A stretch of 64,000 bases of DNA from Phragmites australis (taxonomy: Eukaryota; Streptophyta; Magnoliopsida; Poales; Poaceae). The notes below the pieces were generated by a model. It was not told where the DNA came from and ran no database searches. It saw nothing but the letters and a program-made list of their open reading frames with translations. Shown here piece after piece: positions 1 through 11,449 of the stretch. The DNA is taken from contig NC_084939.1 of NCBI RefSeq assembly GCF_958298935.1, positions 21,627,501-21,691,500 of the forward strand. The letters are read 5' to 3'. Every line of letters starts with the position of its first letter. Positions within the stretch are counted from its first letter, which is position 1. Position numbers and translations under genes: made by a program.

Positions 1-250
1 TTGGATTTGCAATAGGTAAGACGTCCTTAAACCAAGTCATTTATTCAGTTCAACTAAACGTTGCAATTGGTTCATGAAAATGTCTATCACAAAGAATCTA
101 AGCCGAAGCATGTGTTAACAATATGTGTATTGGGTAACGAGTCTGAAAAATGTAATGATATCCTTCATTTGTATTTCATAAATTATGTGGTTGCACTTTA
201 CACAAGTTTTAGTGCAAACTGTAATTAGATGCTTTATTTACATGAACCAG
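1..250. other. left-edge sequence, intronic to the NIPA-like gene
   Basis: The first recognisable exon starts at 251 in the middle of a codon, so at least one upstream exon exists. A GT splice-donor-like site follows position 15, and the first 15 bases could be the end of an exon, but they are too short to assign. I see no conserved protein, RNA or transposon signal in the rest. Confidence 0.4.
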
Positions 251-3200
251 GATATGGAGGGTTTTCTTACTTAATGGAGCCACTTTGGTGGATAGGCATG
301 ATTTCTAGTAAGTCTTCTTTCCGTTCATATTAAATGATATTACTGACTTCTTTATTTATTTTCATACTCCTCTATTTCTTTTGTCACTTATATGTATACA
401 ATCCTTTTCCATATTGGTGCTATTGGTGTTTTCCCTCTTATTTAATGCATAGAATGTTCCATTTGAACATTTTCCCCATTATTTTTCTTGTTTTCTTAAA
501 GGCCTACCGACCCTGATGAGAATCTAGTTGACTATCACCCTGACCTCACATTGGCCATGCTGATATTCCCTCACCAAAGGAAAATTACAAAATGATTTTG
601 TGTTAATAATTTGAGGTTCATACTGCTAGTTTGTATTTGGGAGACTAACAATTCATTCAGAAAGCAGCTTTTGACACTTTCCTAGGTGCATGTAGATATT
701 ACTAAAATAGTTGGAGTACTGGACCAATACTGGGCCATGAAAGTGCCAGCACACATGAGATCCTATCATCTCAATGAAATACTGTTATGGAAAGAGTCAA
801 GTTAGTTTAGCCAAGTTATCTAGTTGTTATGGGCAGGAGATATGTTGGATTTGATTAGGATATAGAGTTTGATTAGTTTCCAATTCAGCTAGAGATAAAT
901 TAGGTAAGTTAGGATTCAGATTGTAATTTCCCCTCTAGATAAAGGGGCAGCCACGGATCAATGGAAGCAAGCAAGAAGAATTTAGCAAAGGGCTCTTGCC
1001 CAGGTGGTTAGATTAAAGCCTCTTCTTGGCGGGAGAAGCCCGGCGATTAGAGAGCGATCTGCCCTTAGCATCGATCAAAGCCTCAAGTCTACGAGAGAAG
1101 CCTGGGATTAGAGGATGATCTGCCCTATCCTACACTTGTATCCACCGTTACTCTCGTTACCACAATATTTGGTAACGAGATGCCAAGGGCTTCTGTAATT
1201 TACTAAGTTCAATAAGTGCTATCCTGTATAACCAAAGTTGCTGTTTCAATTTTTGTCGAACATGTTACTGAAACTTTTTGAATGAAAGAAACTTGACAAA
1301 TGTTTACTTAAATTGTCTTTTGTGCACAGTGATTGTAGGTGAAATTGCTAATTTTGCTGCATATGCGTTTGCTCCTGCTATTCTAGTCACTCCTCTTGGT
1401 GCACTCAGTATAATCATCAGGTACATTTAGAATATTATGTGTCAAACTTACTAACATTGTGCTTTAGCTAGCTAGTTATTAAATTAAGATCACAATCCTT
1501 TGTAAATTTCTGCAGTGCTGCACTTGCACATGCCATTCTACAGGAGAAACTACACACCTTTGGTATACTTGGTTGTGTTCTCTGTGTTGTTGGATCGGTC
1601 ACAATTGTACTCCATGCTCCACAAGAGCGTGACATTGATTCTGTAAAGGAAGTCTGGGATCTAGCAACTGAACCAGGTATTTACTATACCGAGTAGTACC
1701 AGAGTGATCGCATGGTCATCACTACAACCTTATCGCAATTTTCATGGGCTAGATTTATTCATTATTGGTTCTGTGTTTTTGCAGCTTTCCTTTCCTACGC
1801 GTCTATAGTAGTTGCAGCAGCCTTAGTGCTTATATATTTTGTTGTCCCTCATCATGGACAAACAAACATCATGGTGTACATTGGAGTGTGTTCTCTTCTG
1901 GGATCACTCACGGTATGCTTTTCCCCACATATGGATAAAGCATAATCTTTAATGATGTTTCTCTACTGGGGTTTCACACTAAATCCCATTTTCTATCTGA
2001 TAGTGAGAAGTTTTACAGGTTATGAGTGTAAGAGCTCTTGGAATTGCATTGAAGCTCACATTCTCAGGAACAAACCAATTATTCTATCCTCAGACTTGGG
2101 CTTTTGTGCTAATTGTAGCCACCTGTGTGAGCACCCAGATTAACTATCTAAATAAGGTAAGTGATCTGTTTTTTTAATTCTTATTATTGTCATACAATTG
2201 TGCATTGACCAATCAAGTAAGATATAGAAAGAAAGTAGGGGGGACCAGGGGCGTTTTTTTTATCCTCCTGTTTTTTATTCTGGAACATGCAGATTTGACC
2301 ACCATGATAAGCATGTCAATAATACCTCCCGGATGACGCACCAAAATGCCTGCTGGATGACGCACCTCCAGATTTTTTAGTTTGAACAGTACCCGCCAGA
2401 ACAGTACCTCCAGAGCAAAAAATCTTGTGTAATTCAAACTAAAAAATGCCAAAAAATATGTCGATTTTTGTACATGCTCTATAAATCATAAGCAACCCAT
2501 TTTAACTGGATTCACCTAAAAATCTTGTGTAGAGTTCAAACTAAAATTCCCCAAAATGTGCCACTTTTGCAACTTCTAGCAAGTTTTGAGACCTCACAAA
2601 AATTCCCAAAAAATCTGGGAAAATTCACTAATATTCCTCTAATGTGATGTACTAATTTCTAAAATTATCTCCAATCCAAGGTTATAAGGTGAAAAAGTAA
2701 GTTCCTTTGTAATGCCCATTTATTATAATGTGATGTACTAATTTATTAGTAATGCCTATTACAAAGGAACTTACTTTTTCACCTCCTAACCTAGGGTAGG
2801 AGATAATTCTAGAAATTATTACATCACGTTATAAGAATATTAGTGAATTTTTCCAGATTTTTTTGGGAGTTTTTGTGAGGTCTAAAAAATTGCTAGAAAT
2901 TTTAAAAGTGTCACCTTTTGGGGAATTTTAGTTTGAATTTTACACAAGATTTTTAGGTGAATCCAGTTAAAATGGGTTGCTTATAAATTATAAAGTATGT
3001 AAAAAAATCGACACATTTTTTGGCATTTTGGTCATTGACATGCCGGCCTAGGTGGCATTTTTGGCGATGTCTTCCGATAGGGTGGCAAATAGTCAATTGC
3101 CCTGTAGTAAGAGGGGTAATTATGAACCATATGGACCACCACCATGGGATCGGTGAAGGGAAAGCCCCCATTGGTAGAAAAAAACCCACAACCCCATGGG

Positions 3201-5152
3201 GTTATCCTGCGATTGGAAGAACTAGGAAAAATAAAAAATATAGTGATAGTTTTATTCTTCATCACCATCCAATATCGCCAGACCTAGTTACTCTCTTGCC
3301 CCAACTTGGGGGGGGGGGGGTATGAATTTGTCGAGTTTGATCATTACTAGATTCCTAAATATTTTATTGATAATCCTAAGTATTTTATTGATCAGGCGGC
3401 ACCCAGATTTGAACCGGGGATAACCGGATAAAGGATTTGCAGTCCCCCGCCTTACTACTTGGCTATGCTGCCAAATAATCCGTTCTAAAATTGAGAAAAT
3501 AACAAGTATTCATCCACATTTTCTTAGTAAAACCCCCTTTTCTTTTATCTTAATCTAATTCTACTTACTTTTTTCCAATATTTTTCAAAAAATCAATTTC
3601 TGATTTTTTCCCAATATGTCTCCAGTCTTGCTGACTTAGCAGCTTGCATTTTTTATTATCATCTGAATATCTTTATAATGTATATGCGTCTTACCCAATG
3701 GAAATTTAGCCTTGTAAGCTTCACCCAATGGAAATTTAGCCTTGTAAGCTTCCACGCTGCTTAAGTTTAACTCCAGTTCTCATGCTGTGAGTGTACAATA
3801 GATACTAAACACATATTAACATTTGAAGTGATTCCTTAATATAGGAGCAAGTTTTTGATACAAGAGATGAATCTGGGCTTTTAGATTAGCAAGGGATCTT
3901 CAAACAAGTTATCTGATACATACATTTATTATTTTAGTATCTGTCTTCAAATGAAACATATTTGGTTTTGATAAGGTGAAGGGGATATCATTACTTTTGC
4001 AAACAAAAGGAAGCACATGCAGCTTATTTTTTTACTCTGTGCTATGTGTTTGAACTGATACTTGCAGTTCTTATTATATCCATCTGGTCTTCTATTATTC
4101 TAAAATACGAGTCAATAGATTACATGCAAGCTAAGTTAATGTGTTTTCCTCTTTAAATTGCAGGCGCTGGACACCTTTAACACAGCAGTTGTCTCACCAA
4201 TATATTACGTGATGTTTACATCACTAACAATTATAGCCAGCGTGATAATGTTCAAGGTAACCCATTGTATTACTTTCATGAGAAACAATGCACATTTTTT
4301 TGTTAAGTGACCTTTTTTGTTGCAAAAAGTTATAAATGATGCACTGGCTTGCTGTTTGATTCTATTCGTCTTGATCTGCCTATATTTTGTGCCTTACTGT
4401 TCTTGTGGGGTTTACTAGAAAATAGATCTCACAATGATAGGCATTTGGGCCTTTAGCATAACGCTAACAGCAGTTCACACATAGTGGCTTTACTGAATGT
4501 AAATTCCAGGTCCCTTTGCAATTTGGTTCATAAGGCTATTTAATTCTATCTATATATACTTATTGAAGTTGTGCTAGTTCTGATGGTGCACTCAAGTCAA
4601 TGCTGCTGTAATTAATTATATATATATATATCTTCTCAAGGTATGTGTAAAAAAACTATAGATATATATGCATGGCTATTGTGCCTTTTATGTTGTTTCT
4701 TTTGTCGAGAAAAAATTACCTACTTCATAAAACATATATCTTCTCAGTTTATCAGTGCTTTGTTTCTTGATGTGCAGGATTGGGATAATCAAAATCCGAC
4801 GCAAATTGTTACAGAGATGTGTGGTTTCATGATTATCCTTTCTGGGACATTTCTCCTTCACAAGACAAAAGACATGACTGACAGTATGTCATAATTCTAT
4901 GCATTTTTTACACATACCTTGAGAATGTTTGGTTGTCTATTGAGATTTTCTTTCTAAACAGGTACTGGACAATCTTTGTCCACACGACGCCTAAAGCATG
5001 CTAGTCAGAATGGGTTTGCCATTGAGGTCATACCACTAAAATGTCAGGATTCTGTGGATGATGAGACCTTGCCATTGTCACTTCCCAAGGCTAACAATGT
5101 CTACCTAAAGGAATACCATTCTCTTAGATACAAAGACTCAAATATTGTCTGA
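251..5152 (+). CDS. NIPA-type (DUF803) magnesium transporter, 5' end outside window
   Basis: Eight exons read together: 251-307, 1330-1420, 1516-1676, 1785-1912, 2019-2156, 4164-4256, 4778-4883 and 4962-5152 (stop TGA). Every junction is GT-AG and the phases match exactly, giving 320 residues of continuous protein. The first residues include EPLWWIGMI, followed by the family hallmark [20 protein letters not shown], then [18 protein letters not shown] and VLHAPQE. Several hydrophobic helices follow, and the C-terminal tail is hydrophilic and probably cytoplasmic. NIPA proteins are multi-pass transporters or channels implicated in Mg2+ movement in plasma or endosomal membranes; plant members usually have about 330-360 residues, so only the N-terminus is missing. 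I see no stop or frameshift, so it is probably functional. The 2-kb intron 2157-4163 carries a foldback sequence and a tRNA-like gene. Confidence 0.9.
844..1261. repeat. possible LTR-like relic in a NIPA intron
   Basis: This stretch begins TGTTGGAT and ends near GTCGAACA. It has the look of a short LTR or TRIM-like sequence: a GC-richer middle, two related ~60-bp units around 1034-1133 that share AGAAGCC, GATTAGAG and GATCTGCCCT, and an AATAAGTG polyadenylation-like site near 1212. I could not find a target-site duplication, so the boundaries are guesses. The remainder of the intron 308-1329 shows nothing else. Confidence 0.3.
2445..3030. repeat. long imperfect inverted repeat (foldback element) in NIPA intron
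   Basis: The left arm (2445-2713) and right arm (2757-3030) are reverse complements over about 270 bp with scattered mismatches and small gaps, around a ~43-bp loop. Matched anchors include AAGCAACCCATTTTAACTGG (left, near 2490) with its complement near 2965, and AAGTAAGTTCCTTTGTAAT (left, near 2695) with its complement near 2760. An outer matched pair, GCATGTCAA near 2309 and TTGACATGC near 3035, suggests the element is longer on the left and is interrupted there by about 120 bp of related sequence. It resembles a foldback transposon or MITE; no ORF in it is credible. A transcript through it would form a long hairpin, but splicing normally removes it. Confidence 0.75.
3395..3472 (-). tRNA. 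plastid-type tRNA-Cys(GCA)-like sequence
   Basis: On the minus strand the sequence starts GGCAGCATAGCCAAGTAGTA, has an anticodon loop CTGCAAA (anticodon GCA), a T-arm CCCGG-TTCAAAT-CTGGG, and ends GGTGCCGCC. The D-arm and anticodon arm resemble plastid trnC rather than the nuclear tRNA-Cys, which begins GGGTCCATAGC. The acceptor stem has an A-C mismatch at the fourth pair, and the variable region carries about seven extra bases (TATCCGGTTATC). It is probably a decayed nuclear copy of plastid DNA, or of plastid DNA that passed through the mitochondrion. It lies inside a NIPA intron on the opposite strand. Confidence 0.6.
3690..3756. repeat. two-copy tandem repeat, about 34 bp
   Basis: The block CACCCAATGGAAATTTAGCC plus CTTGTAAGCTT occurs twice in a row inside the NIPA intron, with a near-exact match. 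It looks like a simple replication-slippage duplication. Confidence 0.6.
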
Positions 5153-6650
5153 TTGATAATTCTTCGCCAACTCATGGCAGGAATATCTTGGGAATCTTTT
5201 TGCTCACAATGGTCAGACATGATTGGTTGATGTATAACTGGAGTTGGGGGTTTTACCTCATCATGGCCTTGGATTGATCGAGATAACAGATTATAAGTGT
5301 CACCGTGACTTGCCTGTTTCTGGATGATGATTTCTTCTTTGCTAAGGGGCAATCAGGAAGGATGCCAACATTCAGGACAATTAAGTGCTAGGCATCCAGG
5401 AATATCAGTTCTGGAAAAGCATTTGAAGTGCACTTAGATACAGTGGCATCGTTTAACTATACTATTTCCCCCCATTTTAGGAAGTCATGTGTTAGCTGCA
5501 ATGTGATCTTTTTTTGACGCAAAAGCTGCAATGTGATCTTATCTGATTTTTCTAGGAAAATGCCATATAGAAACTTCAGGCTTCATTTTTTTCTTTACCT
5601 GTAATTGCCTCATAAATTGTTGCCCAGTTGTCAATGTGTATACCGAGTCTGTGTAAGTATCAATTCAAACTTTCTGATAAATAGCTGACCAATCTAACTC
5701 TCATGTCTCACAATGTAAATATTTTTTTGAGTATGCCTCATTGTGCCATTTTTATTCCCATAATGTTTTGAAATGCAACTGTCCAGACCATTACTGTGAA
5801 GCTACTATTTAAAAAGTGTGACTAAATCCGGAAGTTGTGCTTGAGGAGTTACAAGTATATATTTGTTATCTTAAATGTGTATGTTTGCCATACTTTGTAA
5901 GTTTGCAGGATACTTTATTGTAGAAAGAACTAGAAATGGCTGTTGAAGGGAGGACTTCGCTTCTCAAACATATTCGTCTACTTTTAGTCATGGTAAAGAA
6001 CATATTCTTCTATGAGTTGTTTTGCCCTTTTTTTTTTATCCCCGTTGCAACTACAGATTTGCAACAACCTATTCATGATTACTCCTTTCTACGTTCTACC
6101 TTTTGTTCTTGTTCATAAAATCTGTGGGACTTAGTTAAATTCCAACAGTTTCTTATGAAAATTAGACTTAGTTAAATTCCAACAGTTTCTTATGAAATTT
6201 TTAGCTCGATGTGGTGACTTTATTGTGGTGGATATTATTAGAATAAATTCTGCTAAGCTTCAATTGATGAAACTTGGTTGTGCACATTATGTGTGCATGT
6301 TTGAGTATACCGAGATAGAATATAATATGCTTCTTTACATCATTCTTAATGTTTGTAGTAATGACTGAGAACGATTACAGGAGCTTAAGACTGTCGGTTT
6401 CTCATCAGAGTTCCATTTCGTTTATTTTTGTGGAACAACAGTTTTGTTCTCTTGGCTGCATGATGCCATCTTTCTTCTTTTTTTTTCCAATTATTAAATG
6501 TCATGTGATGCTGGAAGTGCTTTATATAAGTACGAAGAACAGTTAGACGCATCAGAGGGCTTGCAATTGACTCGCAGGAATTGCTACTGTAACCGTCGCC
6601 GCGGTTTCTGCAGTGACCATCATCCGTCTCAGAGATTGCAGTAGCGAATG
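5153..6650. other. 3' flank of NIPA-like gene, no gene seen
   Basis: The first several hundred bases probably contain the NIPA 3' untranslated region. A 29-bp block beginning AGTTAAATTCCAACAGTTTC is repeated at about 6132 and 6168. The small reading frames here have no recognisable similarity or composition of coding sequence. Confidence 0.4.
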
Positions 6651-7300
6651 TCACAACAAAGGCTCCTTGGACCTCGCGACAATTACGTCCTGATAGGAGA
6701 TTATGAATGTTTCAATATATCCATGTAGCTGACCTGTCATATAGTCAGGAGAGTCACTGTCCTCTGCACTTTTTGTGAGATCTAGATTTCCAGTTATATC
6801 AGTCATCACCCATCTAGGCAAGGCAGGCAGGCGTCCAGAGAGCTGGCTGCCAGAAAGCAACAAATATGTTAGCCTTTGCAGGCTTGCAAGCAAGTTACTT
6901 TTAGAACAACTAAATGTTCCCTAGGTCGCTACTCGCTAGTGTTTAGAAACTGCAGTGAGCTGAAACGAAGATGGAGTCGCGCTGCTCAGCTTATTGCCAT
7001 GTAAATTCACAAAACAGAGCTTCGGGCTTCGGCAACCAAACAACTCTGGAAGGTATCTCTCCTGTGAATAATTTCTGACTAAGGTTAAATACTTCTAGGT
7101 TTGTCATATTAGAAAATGAATTTGGGATATATCCAAATATTGTTTGTTTGGAGTTTGATAATTACCAGCTGCTCAAGGTTTCCCAGGTCATCATTCTTGC
7201 ATTTGATGACAAGTCTAGAACCACTTGCATTTGCCAAGCTGCGAAGGTATAAGCTCTACATGTTGATTGTCATTCAACTCCAGATGCTAAGCTCAATCTA
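6651..7300 (-). pseudogene. LRR receptor-like protein relic
   Basis: Read on the minus strand, fragments match the LRR gene relic at 37570-38822. Around 7130-7260 the frame reads DDLGNLEQLVIIKLQTNN and, after a frameshift, a stretch with NSFSNMTNLEVFNLSQ and FTGEIPSRV. At 6651-6893 it reads LTYLLLSGSQLSGRLPALP then DITGNLDL, parallel to LQLSYNDLSGTLPSFRQH and EITGNPDLD in the other copy. Several stops and frameshifts separate these blocks, so it cannot encode a working receptor. This family consists of extracellular leucine-rich repeats used in recognition or signalling. The two relics lie about 31 kb apart and may descend from a local duplication. Confidence 0.6.
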
Positions 7301-7941
7301 ATGCCGATGTATAGATTCAAAGATTGTTGAACCGTTTTATGCAATTTGAGATTGTTGTGGCATGATTTAGCTGGGGTTCACAATACAAGGATCGGCATGG
7401 TTTAGCTGCGGTTGACAAAGTGCGGCAGACGCACGGCGAGCAGCAGAGGTCTTGACAAAAACCTGATTGATTGGATCTAAAGAAAGAAATTACAATGCGC
7501 GATGGGAATACACCAACGAGTTAGTTGGATCTTAACTTTTCCTTAGGGTTCCTGACAAAAGGCTCATTTTCCTTTGGTTGGTTCCATTTGAATATTTGAT
7601 CTTGATGCTATACGTGACTTCACTTCCGGTTTTTTAAAGAAGCATGTTAGTAACCTCACTTTCATGCTTAGAGTCTCTCCGAGAATACATGTCAGCTAGT
7701 TATAAGGTTATGCACATAAGATTTTTGTTTAGGTGGAGGAGAGAGGTGAAGAGTAGAGAGAAAAACTAGCTCTTAATCTGTAGATAAACTATAACGCATG
7801 AGGCATTAAATACAAGACAAACAATACATGGTGATTGGTTGAAAGAGAACATGGGTGGATAGACTAATTAAATTTTAAATTGTGCTATAGACCAACCGTT
7901 AGAGAGATAAGTTTTTGTACTCTATAAGTGACATGGAAGAA
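7301..7941. other. no gene seen
   Basis: AT-rich sequence between the LRR relic and the hAT element. Nothing resembles a coding exon. The part from about 7590 to 7920, rich in GAGAGA and TTAGAG words, might be a MITE, but I could not define its ends. Confidence 0.3.
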
Positions 7942-7949
7942 ATAATAGA

Positions 7950-9833
7950 TAAGGATGGCAATGAATCCGCCCCCATTAGGTTTTGCTAGAACAGACCCGC
8001 CCGGAAACCTGATTCTTCAAACCTGATCAGGCCTCGAAATCAATACAGGGCGCAAAACCACCCCACCCCTGGCCCCGATAGGGAACTTGTCGAGAGTTAA
8101 TCCCTGACAATACTTCTAGGGTATACTTGGATGATGGGTGTGTGATCGACGTGTTCGGTGTGTGTATGAACTCAAGAACACTAGGGTTATCTAGGTTTAG
8201 ACCTTCCGTGGGATAATAGTCTTACATCATGTATATTCTTTTATGGATAGTATGATATGAAACTGTTTACATATATGTTCCTCTCTTCCTACAAGTCTGA
8301 TCCTCCCTTATTTATATAGCAGGAGTGGTATACATACAAACAGATCGTGCTAACAACGTGACAGGTCTATCCCTGATAAAACCAACTACCCCTAGTTAGG
8401 GTAGGTATGCAGACGCTACACTGGTCGACTTGCTTGCCTAGTCCCATCGCCTCATGCTGCATGCCCGTCTGCGACGCCGTCCCATTTGCCGTGCGGCACC
8501 ACGCCTGTCTGTAATGCCATCCCATAGCATTTAACGATACGGGACAAGACATTGCCCATAGCCAAGACTTTGTTCGCTGGAGGGGGTGCTTGGGGAAGGA
8601 AACACTGAAGTAGATAGCATTTAATGCGACTTGATATCTACCCTGCGAACAGTGAGGGCTTACCTCTGTGACCAGAGGGCTGGTCACGAGAGCCCTGCCT
8701 AGTTGTGCGATAGGGCCATAGTCTTTGAAAAAATATCTACCGCCAGTTGCACACCCTTGTGCGGACTCCCCCTATCAGGGGACCCTCTTATTTTATACAC
8801 CGACAGTAGCTCTCAAGCTCCCCAGCAGATATGGTCGATTATGCAGTTCGCCACGTGGCCATGGTTGGACCTGGCCGCATCACTTGGGCTCCAGGTGAAC
8901 AAGAGTTTACCCCGTGAGTAGTCATCGACACAGTCTTCCCTCATGGTGGGCCCAGGAAACCGCATCCTAAGGGGAGGTTAAAAGCAGAGACAAATAGTGG
9001 GAGAGAGAAAAAAAGGGAAAGTGGGAGAGGGAGACAATGATGGCTGCCGGACCCAAGGGAATTTCTGCTTCTCCTAACACCAAGGCAACTTGATGCTGGC
9101 GCAATAGCTCGATGGCCAAAGACATCTCAATGCCAGCGCAACAGCTTGATGGCCGGCACCCACGGCAGAGCCCACAACCGTAGTCTCACAGATCAATAGG
9201 GGGAACAATATACCTTGATGACCATGGCATGGAAGCCGGCATCTCGACGAAACGATGGCCAACTGCAGCTTCTGGCTGGCATTGGGGATGAATGGATGGA
9301 TCAATCGGGCGGCGTTGGGGATGGATGGATGGATCAACCGGGCGGCCAGGGTTAGGGAGCGCAGCAAGGGAGAGGGAGGAGGTCCCCGGGGGATGGAGGA
9401 GCTTGCTAGTTGGGGTTGCTGGTTCGGGGAGGGAGGAGGTTGCTGGTCTGGTTAGGAGCTCAGCACCTGCAAGCGGCGGCAGTGATATTTTCCTCTCGGG
9501 TGTAGCTGCAATGAGGGGGAAGGGAGAGATATTTTGTGCAGTGAGAAAGTGGTCAGTGAATTCGCTAGGGTCACATGGCCTTAGAAGGTTTTGGAGAAAA
9601 TGGGGTCGGGCCAAGGCCAGGGTTGGAGTCAGGTGGCGTCGTGGTCGTGTGGCCTCGGAAGGTTTCGGAGCCATGGAGGCACTCGTGGGGGCAAACGCAA
9701 CCTCGACCCTGAACCCGATTCGGGTTAGGGCCCCAACCCCATGGCTCTGCGAGACCATTTTCTCACTCGAACCCGCCCTTTAACGTCTGAAACCCGCGGG
9801 AATCCAATCCGATAGGGGAAATTGCCATCTCTA
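7950..9833. mobile_element. non-autonomous hAT-type DNA transposon, 1884 bp
   Basis: Terminal inverted repeats are TAAGGATGGCAAT at the left and, reversed, TAGAGATGGCAAT at the right (11 of 13 bases agree). They are flanked on both sides by the identical 8-bp target duplication ATAATAGA (7942-7949 and 9834-9841), the signature length for hAT elements. The subterminal regions are rich in CCCG and GGGTT words, as in other plant hAT elements. No transposase is present: the long reading frames around 9186-9783 overlap each other on both strands and look like GC-rich low-complexity sequence. A gypsy LTR is nested inside (8088-8805). The element sits between the LRR and NLR relics. Confidence 0.85.
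8088..8805 (-). repeat. Ty3/gypsy-type LTR plus short internal tail, nested in hAT
   Basis: On the minus strand the segment starts TGTCGGTGTATAAAATAAG and ends TCTCGACA, so it is bounded by TG...CA. The sequence immediately before it on the same strand, GGGGAGCTTGAGAGCTAC at about 8806-8823, fits a polypurine tract, so this is a 3' LTR with a little adjoining internal sequence (to roughly 8960) rather than a clean solo LTR. The style of start and end matches common grass gypsy LTRs. The other end of the retroelement is missing. Confidence 0.6.
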
Positions 9834-9841
9834 ATAATAGA

Positions 9842-10457
9842 TAGCACCTAGCTACATTGTTGGAGACGCTAAAAAATTGTGCTTGCCCTCGGCTTAAAGT
9901 TAAATTTTGCCATGTAAGACTTTCCGTAAGTTCAGAAATATCCAGGCTCCGAGATGATCTCTCTATTAGCTGCATCGATTGTCTCCATCGAAGCATTCAT
10001 CATGCTGCGAAAACTCAAGGAACACACGATTTAGGATCAACATATATCTATGCCTCAGCGATGTCTTTCTCAAACCTCAATTCAAGCACACTTGGGCCAT
10101 TAACAATGCACCGGTCTCAAAGGTCACCGAAGGTGACCTGCACCGGATGCTCAGATGCTTAAGACTCGATACCCATCACCGGGGAACGTGACTCACTTCT
10201 CATCGCAGACATTTCAGTAATAACACCAAACAATTCCCTCAAGCTAACAAATAATACTTGAGCTACTCCTAATATTGGCACACGATAACGTTTGCATTTG
10301 CAAGGCCTTCATCTTCACGATCTCGCCAGGCAATTTGGCGCTCCCAATGAACAACTGCATTAGCTTTTCCAGCCTAACAATGCTGGAAGGCAGCTCTTTC
10401 ACATCCAGTGTCTCTAGACACATTATTAGCTCCCCAATTTGTGCCGGGAGCCAACTA
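9842..10457 (-). pseudogene. NLR (NB-LRR) resistance-gene LRR fragment
   Basis: The minus-strand frame between about 10457 and 10275 reads WLPAQIGELIMCLETLDV, then KELPSSIVRLEKLMQLFIGS and KLPGEIVKMKALQ. This is the spacing and wording of the early LRRs in grass NLR immune receptors. No NB-ARC domain (P-loop, GLPL, MHD) is present, and the continuation towards 9842 is broken by stops. It is therefore an isolated fragment. NLRs act inside the cell as pathogen sensors; this copy cannot. Confidence 0.65.
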
Positions 10458-10644
10458 GTTATTGGGGGTAGGAGCAAAATAAATAAATGACTGATTTTGA
10501 GTGGAATTCTTACTCTTTGTTGGTAATTTTGGCTTAGTCGAATGGTGCTATTTTTTTTAAAAAAAATGTCGAATGTTGTTATTATGGGTAGGAGCAAAAT
10601 AAAAAAATGTCGAAGGATGCCCCCCACCCCAACCAATATGGACA

Positions 10645-10914
10645 CAGATCCTCTGCATTAATGATAATTAATGCAGAGGATTACTGTGTGTACAGTAATA
10701 TGAGTCTACTGCTATAGGTCTCTGCATTAATTAATTACTGTTTACTGCGGGTACTGTAGCTACAGTATTTGATTCTGCTGTATCTACAGTATTTGATTCT
10801 AGTGCTATTGATCCAATCCATCCACCTCCAAATCAAGGGCTGTGGAGTGCTTCTAATGCACTTCACTGTAGCTCTCTGCAGTTGCCGGTGACAACTGCAG
10901 AGGATCCGTTTCCC
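10645..10914. mobile_element. MITE-like element with palindromic ends
   Basis: The left end reads CAGATCCTCTGCA and the right end, inverted, CGGATCCTCTGCA. The 13-bp word ACCAATATGGACA occurs at 10632-10644 directly before it and again at 10915-10927 just after it, as expected of a target duplication (possibly 9-10 bp plus chance). The inside is full of CTGTAG/CTACAG and GCATTAAT palindromes and has no ORF. The pattern fits a Mutator-like MITE. Confidence 0.55.
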
Positions 10915-10927
10915 ACCAATATGGACA

Positions 10928-11449
10928 TACCATGGGCAAGGACATCAAACCCTATAATATCTCCAGCAGCGCATACATGAAGATTGAGAGGAGGACATGT
11001 TAATTCTATACTAAAGTTTGCGTGCTCTTATAATGAAACGACAATGGTGCTGCCTAATTATGTGTTGGAGCCTAAGGACGAACAAAAAGCTAAAAGTTTG
11101 CGAGCGAGCCATACATGGTTCAGCTTGGTTCGAGTTGAGCTTAGAATTTAGCTCGTTAACTTAACGAGCTGAGTTGAGCTGAGTCACGAGCCCATAAGGA
11201 GCCCATGAGCCTAATAGCCCAGCAGCCAAGAGTTGACTCCAGTACACTACGTACTATGCACTTCTGCGCTCTCTCAGTCACAACCTCCCTGCGCTCTTCT
11301 CCGGAAAAAGAAAAAAAGCCGGAGGAGGAAAAAGGAGACTACTGTCTATGGCTACGCTTGTAGAGGGGTTGGGGCAGCCTTGCTTTTTGTGGTAGCCTTT
11401 GATATCACCAAAGACATTTTCTTATTTCACTAGGGCTTATAGCTTATTC
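10928..11449. other. no gene seen; hAT-like debris
   Basis: The part near 11095-11220 is rich in GAGCT/AGCTC words typical of hAT subterminal sequence, but I could not find paired ends. No coding exon is supported. A small frame at 11233-11433 is a lysine-rich low-complexity translation. Confidence 0.35.

Noticed and set aside
3020..3325. Overlapping frames of 78-101 codons on both strands
   Set aside because: They belong to the foldback element flank within an intron and have no recognisable similarity.
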